DNA of 64,000 bases, taken from assembly GCF_023017165.1 (NCBI RefSeq), contig NZ_JALKBW010000001.1:248001-312000 (forward strand), given 5' to 3'. Shown here in pieces: positions 56,362 to 64,000 of this stretch. How positions within the stretch are numbered: the stretch's first letter is position 1; every line of letters begins with the position of its first letter. The notes beneath the pieces are model-generated. The model ran no database searches, was not told the origin of the DNA, and was given only the letters and a program-made list of their open reading frames with translations. This DNA is from Gordonia alkaliphila. GTDB taxonomy: Bacteria > Actinomycetota > Actinomycetes > Mycobacteriales > Mycobacteriaceae. The translations under genes and the position numbers were made by a program.

Positions 56362-57516
56362 TCGGCAATCCGATCTCCCGGCAGCCGAGCGCAACGAGTG
56401 GGTTCATCTCAAAGTTCCACGATGTTTCAGACGAATCCCAGTCATGCTCTGACGTGTCGCCCAGGCGCGTCACTCCATCGGTGAGGAAGCCGTCGGCGCT
56501 CGGGGGCACTGGCACTGCACCCAGATAGCCGGGATGCAGGTTCAGAGTCGGATTTATCGCCGCGAGCAGCACCGAAGCCACCTGCGAGTTGAGAATCGCG
56601 AGATGCACGTCATCATTGTCCGACTGGCACAACCCTGCGGCAGCGTCGAACAGAGACCCTCTGGGCGCCATACGAAACGATTGCTCGCCCGAGGTGACAA
56701 CTGTCCACGCAAGACCCGGCCGAAAGATGCGATCGAGGTTCAAGTTGGTCGCACGAACCCTAGATCCATCTGTAGTCAAGGTTGTCTGGAGACGTCGCCC
56801 ATCGTCCTCCCAATCGACGACGGAGTCCATGTTCCCGGCCCACCTGCGAAACTCGCCTCCCTTTGCGTACGGGAACCACCGTTTTCCCGATAGCTGCGCG
56901 TCGTCGCGACCTGCAAAGCCAAATCCAGTATTGGCTCGCGAGACCTCCCACCAGAAGCGCACGAACGTAGCGTTGTCCGCCGTCACGAGGCCCTTAGCAG
57001 AGCGTGAGCGCTTCGCAAGGGCTGGCGAATCCCTAAACACAGTACGGATCTTTTCACTGAGCCAGTAGACAATCGGGGAGCCAGGGATGGCCGTGAAATC
57101 TGCGTCCGACGCCAGGTGGAAGCCTGCAGCCTTGGTCCGGACCTCAAGGGCAGTTCTCAGCGCGGCGACCTTCTCCGCTTCTGACGTCCCATCGACGAGG
57201 CGGATGAAGGTGCCCGCACGCTCGCGGGCAGCACTTCGACTCTCCGGCGGCACGTTCTCCAAGACGAACGCGGTCGAGGAGACAACCTCGCCACCGATCG
57301 AGTCGAAGGCGCGAGCGCCGAGGTGCAGCATCGAGACGATTCGCTGCTGTGCAAGAAGGGAGGCTCGGAGCTTCTCGTAGGAGCTGAGGAACATCCATGA
57401 CTGCATGGTGATCATTGCCGCCGCTCCACGCGGCTGTGCGAGGGTGGCGCAGCGTTCGATGAAGGCGGCAAAGAGGTCGGACTTGCCGTCCGGGTACTCG
57501 TCCTTCATGAACTGTG
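55256..57516. repeat. Invertible segment bounded by pglX inverted repeats (IR1-IR3)
   Basis: IR1: CACAGTTCATGAAGGACGA at 55256-55274 on plus and exactly on minus at 57498-57516. IR2: 35 bp perfect at 55663-55697 and 57048-57082, extended to 46 bp with one mismatch (55652-55697 and 57048-57093), encoding AIPGSPIVYWLSEK. IR3: GAACCCACTCGTT at 56313-56325 and 56393-56405. All keep the reading frame of PglX, so crossing over at IR1 or IR2 would give in-frame chimeras with swapped specificity. Sequence between the repeats is much less similar. Confidence 0.88.
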
Positions 57517-58969
57517 CAAGGGGCGCACTCATCTGCTTCGCGCCCATGTACGGCGGGTTCGCGGTGACCACCGAGTACCGGCGACTCAGCATCTCGGCCT
57601 GCGCAACAGCCCTGCGCGCGCGAAGAAGCGTGTCGTAGTAGAAGGTCGCTTCCTGGTCCTTGAGTCCTTCCAAGACCACTGCCGCCTGTGCGGTCGCGTC
57701 CGCATCCGGTCGGATCAGCGATCCGAACGTGTCGGCATCGCGGAACTGATTCCAGAACGATTCTTCGGCGTCGCGGTCGCCGTCTTTCGTGACGAGCAGG
57801 TCCAGCTCATCGGGGGTGAACGAGATCGGCTCGATCACGCAGATCTTCGGGTTTCGCCGGGGCTCAGCCCGCGAGGCCGAGCGGGTGAAGTAGCGACGGT
57901 CCTTCGCGCGGGCCTTCATGGTGAGCGCGAAGGCAGCGAGCGCCCCGGCGCGGGGATCGATCTCGGTGCCGTGCAGGTTGTGGGTGAGGATTAGGCTCGG
58001 GATCTCCGACGGCGCGTAGCCTTCCTCCTCGTAGATCGCGTACAGCAGGTCGAAGGCGTAGGTGAGCATGTGGCCCGAGCCGCAGGCCGGGTCAATCACC
58101 GTCAGCTCTTCCGGGCCCGAGACCGTCAGAAAGTCGGTTTCCTCCTCGACGGGCGCGATGTAGTAGTCCATCTGCTCGACCAGTCGCGAGGCCGGCCGGT
58201 TGAGCATCCACAGCCGGCCGAGTGAGTTCTCCACCAGGTAGCGGACGATCCAGTGCGGGGTGAACAGCTGTGTGGCGGCCGGGATCTCGTCGGCGCCGGC
58301 CTTCTTGTTTCTCTTGAACCCGGCGAAGACCTCGTCTTTCCGCTCGGAGATGTAGAACTGGTAGAGCCAGCCGATCACCTCGACGTCGTCGCAGACGTCC
58401 TCGGTGAGGACCTCGCGGGCCCGGGACAGGACGGAACCGTCGGCGAGCAGGCCGGCGGGCACCAATAGTTCGGTGTACGCGCCCTCGGCCTCGAACATGA
58501 ACGGCATCGTCTTGTGCCAGTGCCGGCAGTACTCGGTGAGCAGCAGCGCGTAGGCCTCGCCCTCGGCGTCGGTGCTGCGGCGGGTGCCGTCCAGCAGGTC
58601 GATGATCAGCTCGTGTGCGCGCGCACCGACCACCTCGGTGTCGAGATCGCCGCGTTTGGCGTCGGCGAGGATCTCCGGCTGGCCGTGGGCCTGACCCGAC
58701 GCCGGCGAGACGACCCCGGCGTCGGTGTAGCCGCGAGCGTCCATGAAGCGCAATGCGATGAGGCGGTTGAACCAGGTGTAGGCGACCCTGTCGATCACGT
58801 GCTCGCGGCCGTGCTCGGCGATCTCCGATTCCAGGGCGCGCACGGTGTCGGCGCGCTCACTGCGTGCGACGGACCCGGCGGCGAGCACCGTCGATACCCG
58901 TGCCTCGACGGCGACGATCAGTTCGCGGCGGGCAGCCTTCGCGAAACCTTCCAGGGGCTTGGTGTCCAT
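56345..58969 (-). CDS. pglX: BREX DNA methyltransferase PglX, N-terminal and specificity parts
   Basis: 874 residues. Adenine-N6 methyltransferase: SAM motif DPACGSG at D293, catalytic NPPY at N471. The part before about 485 is conserved; 485-874 is the invertible specificity half, with IR2 at about 626-641 and IR3 near 855-859. It ends after NPLV with a 15-residue tail (ALGCREIGLPTSPTG) instead of continuing into the usual C-terminal domain, which is encoded at 52843-53805. PglX methylates host DNA as the self mark of BREX. The start is ATG 58969 with AAAGGA, 43 bases after brxC. Lower GC in the variable part. Confidence 0.9.
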   Translation of the reverse strand: MDTKPLEGFAKAARRELIVAVEARVSTVLAAGSVARSERADTVRALESEIAEHGREHVIDRVAYTWFNRLIALRFMDARGYTDAGVVSPASGQAHGQPEILADAKRGDLDTEVVGARAHELIIDLLDGTRRSTDAEGEAYALLLTEYCRHWHKTMPFMFEAEGAYTELLVPAGLLADGSVLSRAREVLTEDVCDDVEVIGWLYQFYISERKDEVFAGFKRNKKAGADEIPAATQLFTPHWIVRYLVENSLGRLWMLNRPASRLVEQMDYYIAPVEEETDFLTVSGPEELTVIDPACGSGHMLTYAFDLLYAIYEEEGYAPSEIPSLILTHNLHGTEIDPRAGALAAFALTMKARAKDRRYFTRSASRAEPRRNPKICVIEPISFTPDELDLLVTKDGDRDAEESFWNQFRDADTFGSLIRPDADATAQAAVVLEGLKDQEATFYYDTLLRARRAVAQAEMLSRRYSVVTANPPYMGAKQMSAPLAQFMKDEYPDGKSDLFAAFIERCATLAQPRGAAAMITMQSWMFLSSYEKLRASLLAQQRIVSMLHLGARAFDSIGGEVVSSTAFVLENVPPESRSAARERAGTFIRLVDGTSEAEKVAALRTALEVRTKAAGFHLASDADFTAIPGSPIVYWLSEKIRTVFRDSPALAKRSRSAKGLVTADNATFVRFWWEVSRANTGFGFAGRDDAQLSGKRWFPYAKGGEFRRWAGNMDSVVDWEDDGRRLQTTLTTDGSRVRATNLNLDRIFRPGLAWTVVTSGEQSFRMAPRGSLFDAAAGLCQSDNDDVHLAILNSQVASVLLAAINPTLNLHPGYLGAVPVPPSADGFLTDGVTRLGDTSEHDWDSSETSWNFEMNPLVALGCREIGLPTSPTG

Positions 58970-59012
58970 GCGTCGTCCTTTAACCGGTGTCGTGTGAAGA
59001 GATTCGGGCCTG

Positions 59013-62000
59013 TCAGAGGGTGATGCGCTTGTTGTCGCTGATCGTCGCGAGCAAAATCGCGCGAAGCTGATCCAGGTAGGCATCGACCTGCTCCTCGGTT
59101 TCGAGGACCCCACCTGCGCCCGGCAGCGCGAGCTTCCTGATCGAAATGCTCTGCTTCACCGGGGGTGTCGGCTTGTCCGGAATCTGTGTCTTACCGTCGT
59201 CGGAGCCCTCTGGCCCGGCAGCCGACGCAGCTTTCGATGCTTCGAGCTCGTCGAGGATCGCGGGATAGACCGTGTCGTCGAATTGCGCAGCAAGGTGCCG
59301 GATCGTGGGGATCTGCGCTTCCTGCTGGACGCGCGCCAGCATTTGCTCGGCCTGTCGGGTCACCGACTGACGAGCAGTCTCCGTGGCGGCCGCATACGCC
59401 GCGCTCACCGGAACCTGCTTCCAGTAGTCATCGATCTTGGACGTTGCTGCGGCCCGCTCAGCCACAATCACGTCATCGAGTTGCTCCCGCACGGCTTCGA
59501 CCGCATTGCCGAGCTTCGTGGTCTTGTTGCCGCGGAAGATCTGAGCGTCGTCGAGTGCGCTGGCGATCCCGTCAGCGATTCCAGCGGGCAGATAAGCGAG
59601 GTTGGTGCTGTTCGCCTGCATGAAGGCGTTGGCGTCGTCGTAGATGGTGCGCTGATTGCCGTTGAGGAACGCCTTGATCGGATCGATCACATTGTCTTTC
59701 GCGTCCAGCAGATCGCCGGCGCCGGCGAAGTTCTCGACGAACCAATCCGCCGGATTGCTGCTGAGCTCGGCCAGGAGTTCGATCGGTTCGTCGAGCTGAG
59801 CGATGAACGGGTAGCCGCCGGCGCCCGAGCGCAGTGCCTTCAGCTCGGCGAGTCTGGCTTCGAGGTGTTCCTTGCCGACGCGGCCGAGTTCGGCGGCATC
59901 CTTGGTGACGGCGCCGTCGTCGGTGAACTCGATGACGAACTTCCGGAACAAGTTCACCACCTTCTGGTCATAGACTCGCTGCGGAGCGACGATCAGATTC
60001 GGGTACCGCTGGGTATTGCGCAGCGCCCCGACGGTCTCCGTGCGCGCGAGAGTCTTCCCGTCGAGAAGGATCTCGATCTTCGCCTGCCCCGCGAGATAAG
60101 CGACCACGGCCGCGACCGACCATTGGTCCCAGCCGTACGGTTTGGTGGTGTACCGCTCGACGAGCTGCTTCATCGTGACCATCTCGTGCCGCTTGCCCCG
60201 CATCGCCAGATGAGCGAGCACATCGTCGGAGGGAACGTCGAGGTGCCCGCCGATTCCGTCGAGCGCATCGTCGATCGGGTTCACCAGCCCACCCAGATCC
60301 TGCTCCCCGAAGGTCTTCCCGCCGAGCATGCCCAGATTGGTGTAGGTGGCCGCGATGACCTTCCCGAAACCGTCGTTCACGCGCATCTGCGGGTCGGTGG
60401 CACTCGCCTCGAGGACACCGGCATTGTGGATCAGGGTCGACGACCCCACGGCAGCCCGGAGACGTTCGACGATCTCCTTCTCCCGCTCGGCATTTTGAGA
60501 ACCCTTCTCGCCGAGGATCCGAGTCTCGACCGCCGTGCGACTGGAGCCCTGAGCCCGCTTGACGTACTTCTCCGTCTTCAGCAGCAGTCGCAGATCGGCG
60601 AGGATCCGGTTGGCTTCCACCGGAAGCGCCACCCGGAGCTCATCGAACCCGGCACTCTGCATCTTGATCTGTTCCAGAGAAAAATCGGTTTCGGGGCTGA
60701 TGAAGTGCAGCGACAGTTCGTACTGCTTGCCGTACGGAACACCGTCGAGTTTGTAACCGAACGGGAAGATCTGGCCGTTCTTGGCGGTGGCCTTCGTGGT
60801 CTTCACCACCGACTCGGCGAGCAACTTGTTGAGTTTCGCGGAGACCTCCGCACTGTCGATGTCGACGTCCTTGATCTCCTGCTCGATCTTCTGCTCTTCG
60901 TTGGTCAGATAGTCGTACAGGTCGCCGTTTCGCTGGATGTAGGTCTGCGCCTCCAACGTGTTCAGCGCCTCGACGACATCCCGGCCGAGCTGCGTCAGGT
61001 CGGTTCCGAAGCGGTCGTAGACGAGCACCGTGAGGTTACGGGGCGTGGCTTTGAAGCTGTCGACGTACTTCACGAGAAACAGCGCCTTGAGCAGCCGCAC
61101 CGCGAGTGCGCTGAGTTTGCCACTGTCGCGAGCGTTCTCGGCGCTCAGGATCGCGCGCTGATTCGCGGACTTGAGCGATGCCCGGATGCCCTCGAACATC
61201 CGATCGAAGGATGCGAGGGTGCCGAGCGGCCGGCCGGTGAGGCCGATGGCGACTTCCTGCACGACGCCGAGCATGGAGCGTTCACCGACCGAGCTGTTGC
61301 GGCCCTCGAAGAGGTTGTGGTCACTGATCGACTCGATTGCGGCCTGGAACAGCGGGAACTGGTAACTCACGAACGGGTAGGTACCGACGAAGTGCTGCTC
61401 GTCGCGGTAGTTCGGGTAGTGCCGGCCCTCGACGAAATCAAACAGGGTCTTGAAGTTTGCGTGCTCCGCGCTGTAGATCGCCTCGACCTCGGTGCTCGCG
61501 CGATCAGTCTTGGCCAGCAGACGCTTGCGAATGACCTCCTCGACGTCCTGGCTGGTGAGTTTGAGCCGGTTCTTGAAGCGGGCCTGGATCTTGGAGAAGT
61601 CGTTGGCCTGCTGTTTGGTGCGGTCGCCGCCAACCTTCTCCATGTCCTCCTGCGAGGTCACGAAGATCCACGCCCGCCCCCGGCATTTGGTGGCCAGCGA
61701 TTCGGCGATGGTCTGAAGGTTCAGCATGAGCTGGGTGTTGGCTCCGATGAACTGGCCCACCTCGTCGACGAAGAAGTTCAGCCGGTAGCCGTCAGGCTGC
61801 CGGTCGAGCCAGGCCGCGACCTCGTCAGCGAAATCTTCGATCGAGACCGAGTAGTTCGCGCTGTACTGGCGGATGATGCCGGGGCTCTCGGAACCGTTGA
61901 CCTCGGCGAAAGCGGCGTCGATGTTGCCTGCTTCGAGCGCCGCCTGTTCGCGCCCCTGGGTCCAGGGGATACCCGCGATCCGCTCGAAGGACTCCTGAAA

Positions 62001-62540
62001 GGCGGTGTACTGGCCTCGAGAGTCGAGGTCGCGTTCGAAACGGGCGATGTGACCCTGGTTGCCGTAGTAGCCGCGGGACTCGTCGAAGATCTTCACGAAC
62101 ACCTTCAGCAGGGCGTCGTTCTGGTCCTTCGAGATCAGGGTGGCCTTCTGATCGATGTTGAACAGCAGACTCTTCGCTTCGATCCGCGCGGCCTTGTCGA
62201 TCAACGGCGGCAGGAATGCATCGTCGGCCTTCGCCTGGAACTGGGCGCAGACATCGGCACGCGGGTAATCGTGGCCGTCGATGTCGCCGAGGAGATGGGC
62301 CAGCATCTTCAGCAGATGCGACTTGCCCGAGCCGAAGAAGCCGGAGATCCAGACGCCATTGGCGTTCGTGTAGTTCGTGTACGCCTCCAGCACCTGCTCG
62401 ACGCCCTTGGCGGCCTCGTTGGTGAGGACGTATTCCTCCACCTCCGTCGCGAGCTGGGAGGTGTCGTCGGCCTTGATGACGCCCTCGATCGAGCGGTCGA
62501 TCGGTTTGGCGAAGATCTCGTTGATCGTGGTCACAGTCAT
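59013..62540 (-). CDS. brxC: BREX ATPase BrxC
   Basis: 1175 residues, the length of BrxC/PglY ATPases. Walker A is GFFGSGKSH (about 67-75), Walker B NFFVDEVGQFIG. N-terminal MTVTTINEIFAKPIDRSIEGVIKAD is characteristic. BrxC is the core ATPase of BREX complexes. ATG 62540 overlaps the brxB stop (ATGA, 4 bases). The strong AGGAGG lies only one base before this ATG, so the in-frame GTG at 62534 (VTTINEIF) could be the true start. Intact frame. Confidence 0.93.
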   Translation of the reverse strand: MTVTTINEIFAKPIDRSIEGVIKADDTSQLATEVEEYVLTNEAAKGVEQVLEAYTNYTNANGVWISGFFGSGKSHLLKMLAHLLGDIDGHDYPRADVCAQFQAKADDAFLPPLIDKAARIEAKSLLFNIDQKATLISKDQNDALLKVFVKIFDESRGYYGNQGHIARFERDLDSRGQYTAFQESFERIAGIPWTQGREQAALEAGNIDAAFAEVNGSESPGIIRQYSANYSVSIEDFADEVAAWLDRQPDGYRLNFFVDEVGQFIGANTQLMLNLQTIAESLATKCRGRAWIFVTSQEDMEKVGGDRTKQQANDFSKIQARFKNRLKLTSQDVEEVIRKRLLAKTDRASTEVEAIYSAEHANFKTLFDFVEGRHYPNYRDEQHFVGTYPFVSYQFPLFQAAIESISDHNLFEGRNSSVGERSMLGVVQEVAIGLTGRPLGTLASFDRMFEGIRASLKSANQRAILSAENARDSGKLSALAVRLLKALFLVKYVDSFKATPRNLTVLVYDRFGTDLTQLGRDVVEALNTLEAQTYIQRNGDLYDYLTNEEQKIEQEIKDVDIDSAEVSAKLNKLLAESVVKTTKATAKNGQIFPFGYKLDGVPYGKQYELSLHFISPETDFSLEQIKMQSAGFDELRVALPVEANRILADLRLLLKTEKYVKRAQGSSRTAVETRILGEKGSQNAEREKEIVERLRAAVGSSTLIHNAGVLEASATDPQMRVNDGFGKVIAATYTNLGMLGGKTFGEQDLGGLVNPIDDALDGIGGHLDVPSDDVLAHLAMRGKRHEMVTMKQLVERYTTKPYGWDQWSVAAVVAYLAGQAKIEILLDGKTLARTETVGALRNTQRYPNLIVAPQRVYDQKVVNLFRKFVIEFTDDGAVTKDAAELGRVGKEHLEARLAELKALRSGAGGYPFIAQLDEPIELLAELSSNPADWFVENFAGAGDLLDAKDNVIDPIKAFLNGNQRTIYDDANAFMQANSTNLAYLPAGIADGIASALDDAQIFRGNKTTKLGNAVEAVREQLDDVIVAERAAATSKIDDYWKQVPVSAAYAAATETARQSVTRQAEQMLARVQQEAQIPTIRHLAAQFDDTVYPAILDELEASKAASAAGPEGSDDGKTQIPDKPTPPVKQSISIRKLALPGAGGVLETEEQVDAYLDQLRAILLATISDNKRITL

Positions 62541-63160
62541 GCCTCCTGCTCCAGGATGTCCTTGGCCCGGTAGTAGTTGTCACTCGCGCCCAGGTTCAGC
62601 GCGCGGAGCTGGTGTCCGGCCGACTGGGTGAACTCGTACGTCCCGGGAAACCACGTCAGCATCGGGTGTCCCACCACCACGCTCTGCAAGTTCTCCAGCA
62701 CCGTGTGTGTGCGGATGAACGGAAACACCTCGCCGCTTCCAGTGAGGAAGACGACGGTCGTGTTGGGCTCGGTTCTCGGCTCGACGTCCAGCCGGGCGCG
62801 GATCGCCGGGGCGAGGTGATCGTGAGGATCGAGCATGCCCTGGAGCATCTCGCGGAATTCGATCTTGTCCATCACCGGCTCCGCCTGGAGAACGCGGTCC
62901 CAGACCCCCCGCTCGGTGAGGAGTTCGACAGCGAGATCGTAGAGATTGATCTCGACCACGCTGATCCCCTCATCGCTCTGCAGCTTCGTGGTGACCCGAC
63001 CACGCATGGCGTCGACGTCGAGTGCCCAGGCGGGCGGGAAGTGATAGATGAAGAAGGGCACCTCCTTGGAGAGACCCTCCATCCTCAAGAACCGGTCGCT
63101 GCGCAGCACGTTGTAGACATGCGTCTCGTCGTGAGCGAGGTTTCGCTGGGTCGATCTCAT
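62537..63160 (-). CDS. brxB: BREX protein BrxB (DUF1788)
   Basis: 207 residues of the DUF1788 family, found only in BREX. Segments KEVPFFIYHFPPAWALDVDAMRG, VVEINLYDLAVELL, VVFLTGSGEVFPFIRTHTVLENL and MLTWFPGTYEF are typical. Role in the BREX complex is structural or regulatory and not well defined. ATG 63160 overlaps the brxA stop by four bases and its own stop overlaps brxC, giving a tightly coupled brxA-brxB-brxC unit. Confidence 0.92.
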   Translation of the reverse strand: MRSTQRNLAHDETHVYNVLRSDRFLRMEGLSKEVPFFIYHFPPAWALDVDAMRGRVTTKLQSDEGISVVEINLYDLAVELLTERGVWDRVLQAEPVMDKIEFREMLQGMLDPHDHLAPAIRARLDVEPRTEPNTTVVFLTGSGEVFPFIRTHTVLENLQSVVVGHPMLTWFPGTYEFTQSAGHQLRALNLGASDNYYRAKDILEQEA

Positions 63161-63807
63161 CGCTGCACCTGACTGCCTGAGGAGGTGAATGGTGTGGTCG
63201 TCGGGAAGAATCGGAGGTCACTGGGCGTGCGGCGGTCCAGGATCTCGGCGACACGCTCGGACATCACGGCGGGGACGATGGCGCCGGCATCGGTACACAA
63301 ATCTGCCTCGCGGAGCATCCGGAACAACGTCTGCCGAAGCTTCTGCCGCGTCGACGGTTTCAGGTCGTCGAGCTCGGAATGCCAGAGACTCTTGCCCGCA
63401 ATGAACCGGTCGAAGTCGTCGGTGTCGAGCGTCGGCGTCATCAGCAGAAACCGCTCGCGCAGCACCTCTTCGGCGAAGTCCCCGATCAGCGTGTAGCGAC
63501 GGCACGCCGCGGCCCACATCAGATGATGCTGTTCCGTAGGGCTGCTATCGACAAGCAGTTCGATTTCGCCATCGTCGAGCGCCTCAAGTCGCTGAATGGT
63601 CTCGCGTGCGAGTCTGATCAGCGATGAGGTGCTACGGGCCTGCAAAAGGTTCTCGTCGACCACTCGGGCACGGGCCGCTTGCCAGTCGCGAGAGTCGAGG
63701 TAGACCGCGGCGATGATTTCACCCTCACGGGACAGGAGGCCTCCGCTGGTGAACGACAATGCATATCGCGGGTGCACTTCCTTGTCCACCTGCCGCAAGT
63801 CCCCCAT
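63157..63807 (-). CDS. brxA: BREX protein BrxA (DUF1819)
   Basis: 216 residues of the DUF1819 family, with the N-terminal YALSFTSGGLLSREGEIIAAVYL and conserved LLMTPTLDTDDFDRFIAGKSLW. BrxA is a DNA-binding helical protein resembling NusB-like folds and opens type 1 BREX operons. The ATG 63807 has AGGAG directly before it with no spacing, so translation initiation may use a nearby codon or coupling to ychF, whose stop lies 18 bases upstream. First gene of the BREX operon. Confidence 0.9.
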   Translation of the reverse strand: MGDLRQVDKEVHPRYALSFTSGGLLSREGEIIAAVYLDSRDWQAARARVVDENLLQARSTSSLIRLARETIQRLEALDDGEIELLVDSSPTEQHHLMWAAACRRYTLIGDFAEEVLRERFLLMTPTLDTDDFDRFIAGKSLWHSELDDLKPSTRQKLRQTLFRMLREADLCTDAGAIVPAVMSERVAEILDRRTPSDLRFFPTTTPFTSSGSQVQR

Positions 63808-63824
63808 CTCCTATTCGGGCAGGC

Positions 63825-64000
63825 CTACACGTTGAAGCGGAACTCGACGACGTCGCCGTCCACCATGACGTAGTCCTTGCCCTCCATGCGGACCTTGCCC
63901 GCGGCCTTGGCCGCGTTCATCGAGCCGGCCTCGTCGAGGTCCTCGAACGAGACGATCTCGGCCTTGATGAAGCCCTTCTCGAAGTCGGTGTGGATCACGC
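63825..64000 (-). CDS. ychF: YchF-type ATPase, C-terminal part
   Basis: The last 58 residues of a gene that runs off the window: [20 protein letters not shown], then [23 protein letters not shown] and stop TAG. This is the TGS-domain end of the universally conserved YchF/OLA1 ribosome-associated ATPase. The BREX operon starts 17 bases after its stop codon, so BREX may be transcribed partly from the ychF promoter, or from a promoter inside ychF. Confidence 0.9.
   Translation of the reverse strand, partial: VIHTDFEKGFIKAEIVSFEDLDEAGSMNAAKAAGKVRMEGKDYVMVDGDVVEFRFNV

Noticed and set aside
59283-62573. Plus-strand open frame of over 1000 codons opposite brxC
   Set aside because: It mirrors brxC, has no recognisable motif, and its residue composition is that of an antisense GC-rich frame. 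The same applies to long frames opposite fbiC (3990-6545), typA/lpqW (8012-11446), aldehyde dehydrogenase/acyltransferase (22264-24909), the CoA-disulfide reductase (1849-3591) and the pseudouridine synthase region (32140-34785).

Overview
The window is high-GC chromosomal DNA from a mycolic-acid actinobacterium (Mycobacteriales; Gordonia, Williamsia, Tsukamurella or a close relative seem most likely). The evidence is mycothiol (mshB) and F420 (fbiC) biosynthesis genes, an LpqW-type lipoprotein, a 13E12/DUF222 HNH gene, a perfect KstR-type steroid operator, and a typA-lpqW-mshB-fbiC-fdx-dapC gene order that resembles the Rv1165-Rv1178 region of Mycobacterium tuberculosis. The genus is an inference.

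Layout. 1-7 kb: dapD (partial), dapC, 7Fe ferredoxin, a CoA-disulfide reductase with a rhodanese domain behind a CsoR/CstR-like operator, a small Cys-rich protein, fbiC. 6.5-16 kb: an mshB/lpqW cluster, typA, mutT, and a thiamine-type ABC importer (thiQ-thiP-thiB). 16-20.3 kb: secreted proteins, one frameshifted and one a lipase-fold protein lacking its nucleophilic serine. 20.3-29.5 kb: a 16-bp tandem repeat, a DNA glycosylase, a 19x decapeptide-repeat protein, aldehyde dehydrogenase, a WS/DGAT-like acyltransferase, a thiolase/enoyl-CoA hydratase fusion, peroxiredoxin, a crotonase. 29.6-38.3 kb: monomeric isocitrate dehydrogenase, HNH, patatin, pseudouridine synthase, fmdB-acetamidase, reductase, a cupin regulator with a DMT exporter. 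38.26-39.38 kb: an intact IS630-family element seated between two convergent stop codons. 39.4-46.9 kb: SDR, 13E12 HNH, VOC protein, kinase-like protein, CMD protein, YtoQ, and a divergent steroid pair around a KstR operator.

47.1-63.8 kb: a complete type 1 BREX phage-defence locus inserted between the steroid genes and ychF, all on the minus strand: brxA-brxB-brxC-pglX-[silent pglX cassette + tyrosine recombinase]-pglX C-terminal piece-rhuM-pglZ-brxL. The striking feature is in pglX. A second, promoterless copy of the PglX specificity half (about 55.26-56.36 kb) lies head-on to the active one. The two share three inverted-repeat blocks (19 bp perfect, 35 bp perfect within 46 bp, and 13 bp) while the sequence between is diverged. 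A tyrosine recombinase gene, itself flanked by 17-bp direct repeats, sits beside the cassette. This is the architecture of an invertible, shufflon-like switch of methylation specificity. The conserved PglX C-terminus has been displaced beyond the recombinase and has its own start, so PglX here may work as two chains.

The BREX genes overlap by a few bases and look translationally coupled. BrxA, BrxB, BrxC, PglX, PglZ and BrxL are all present, so the system is plausibly functional, although the accessory rhuM carries a one-base frameshift. No tRNA, rRNA, CRISPR array or recognisable riboswitch was found.
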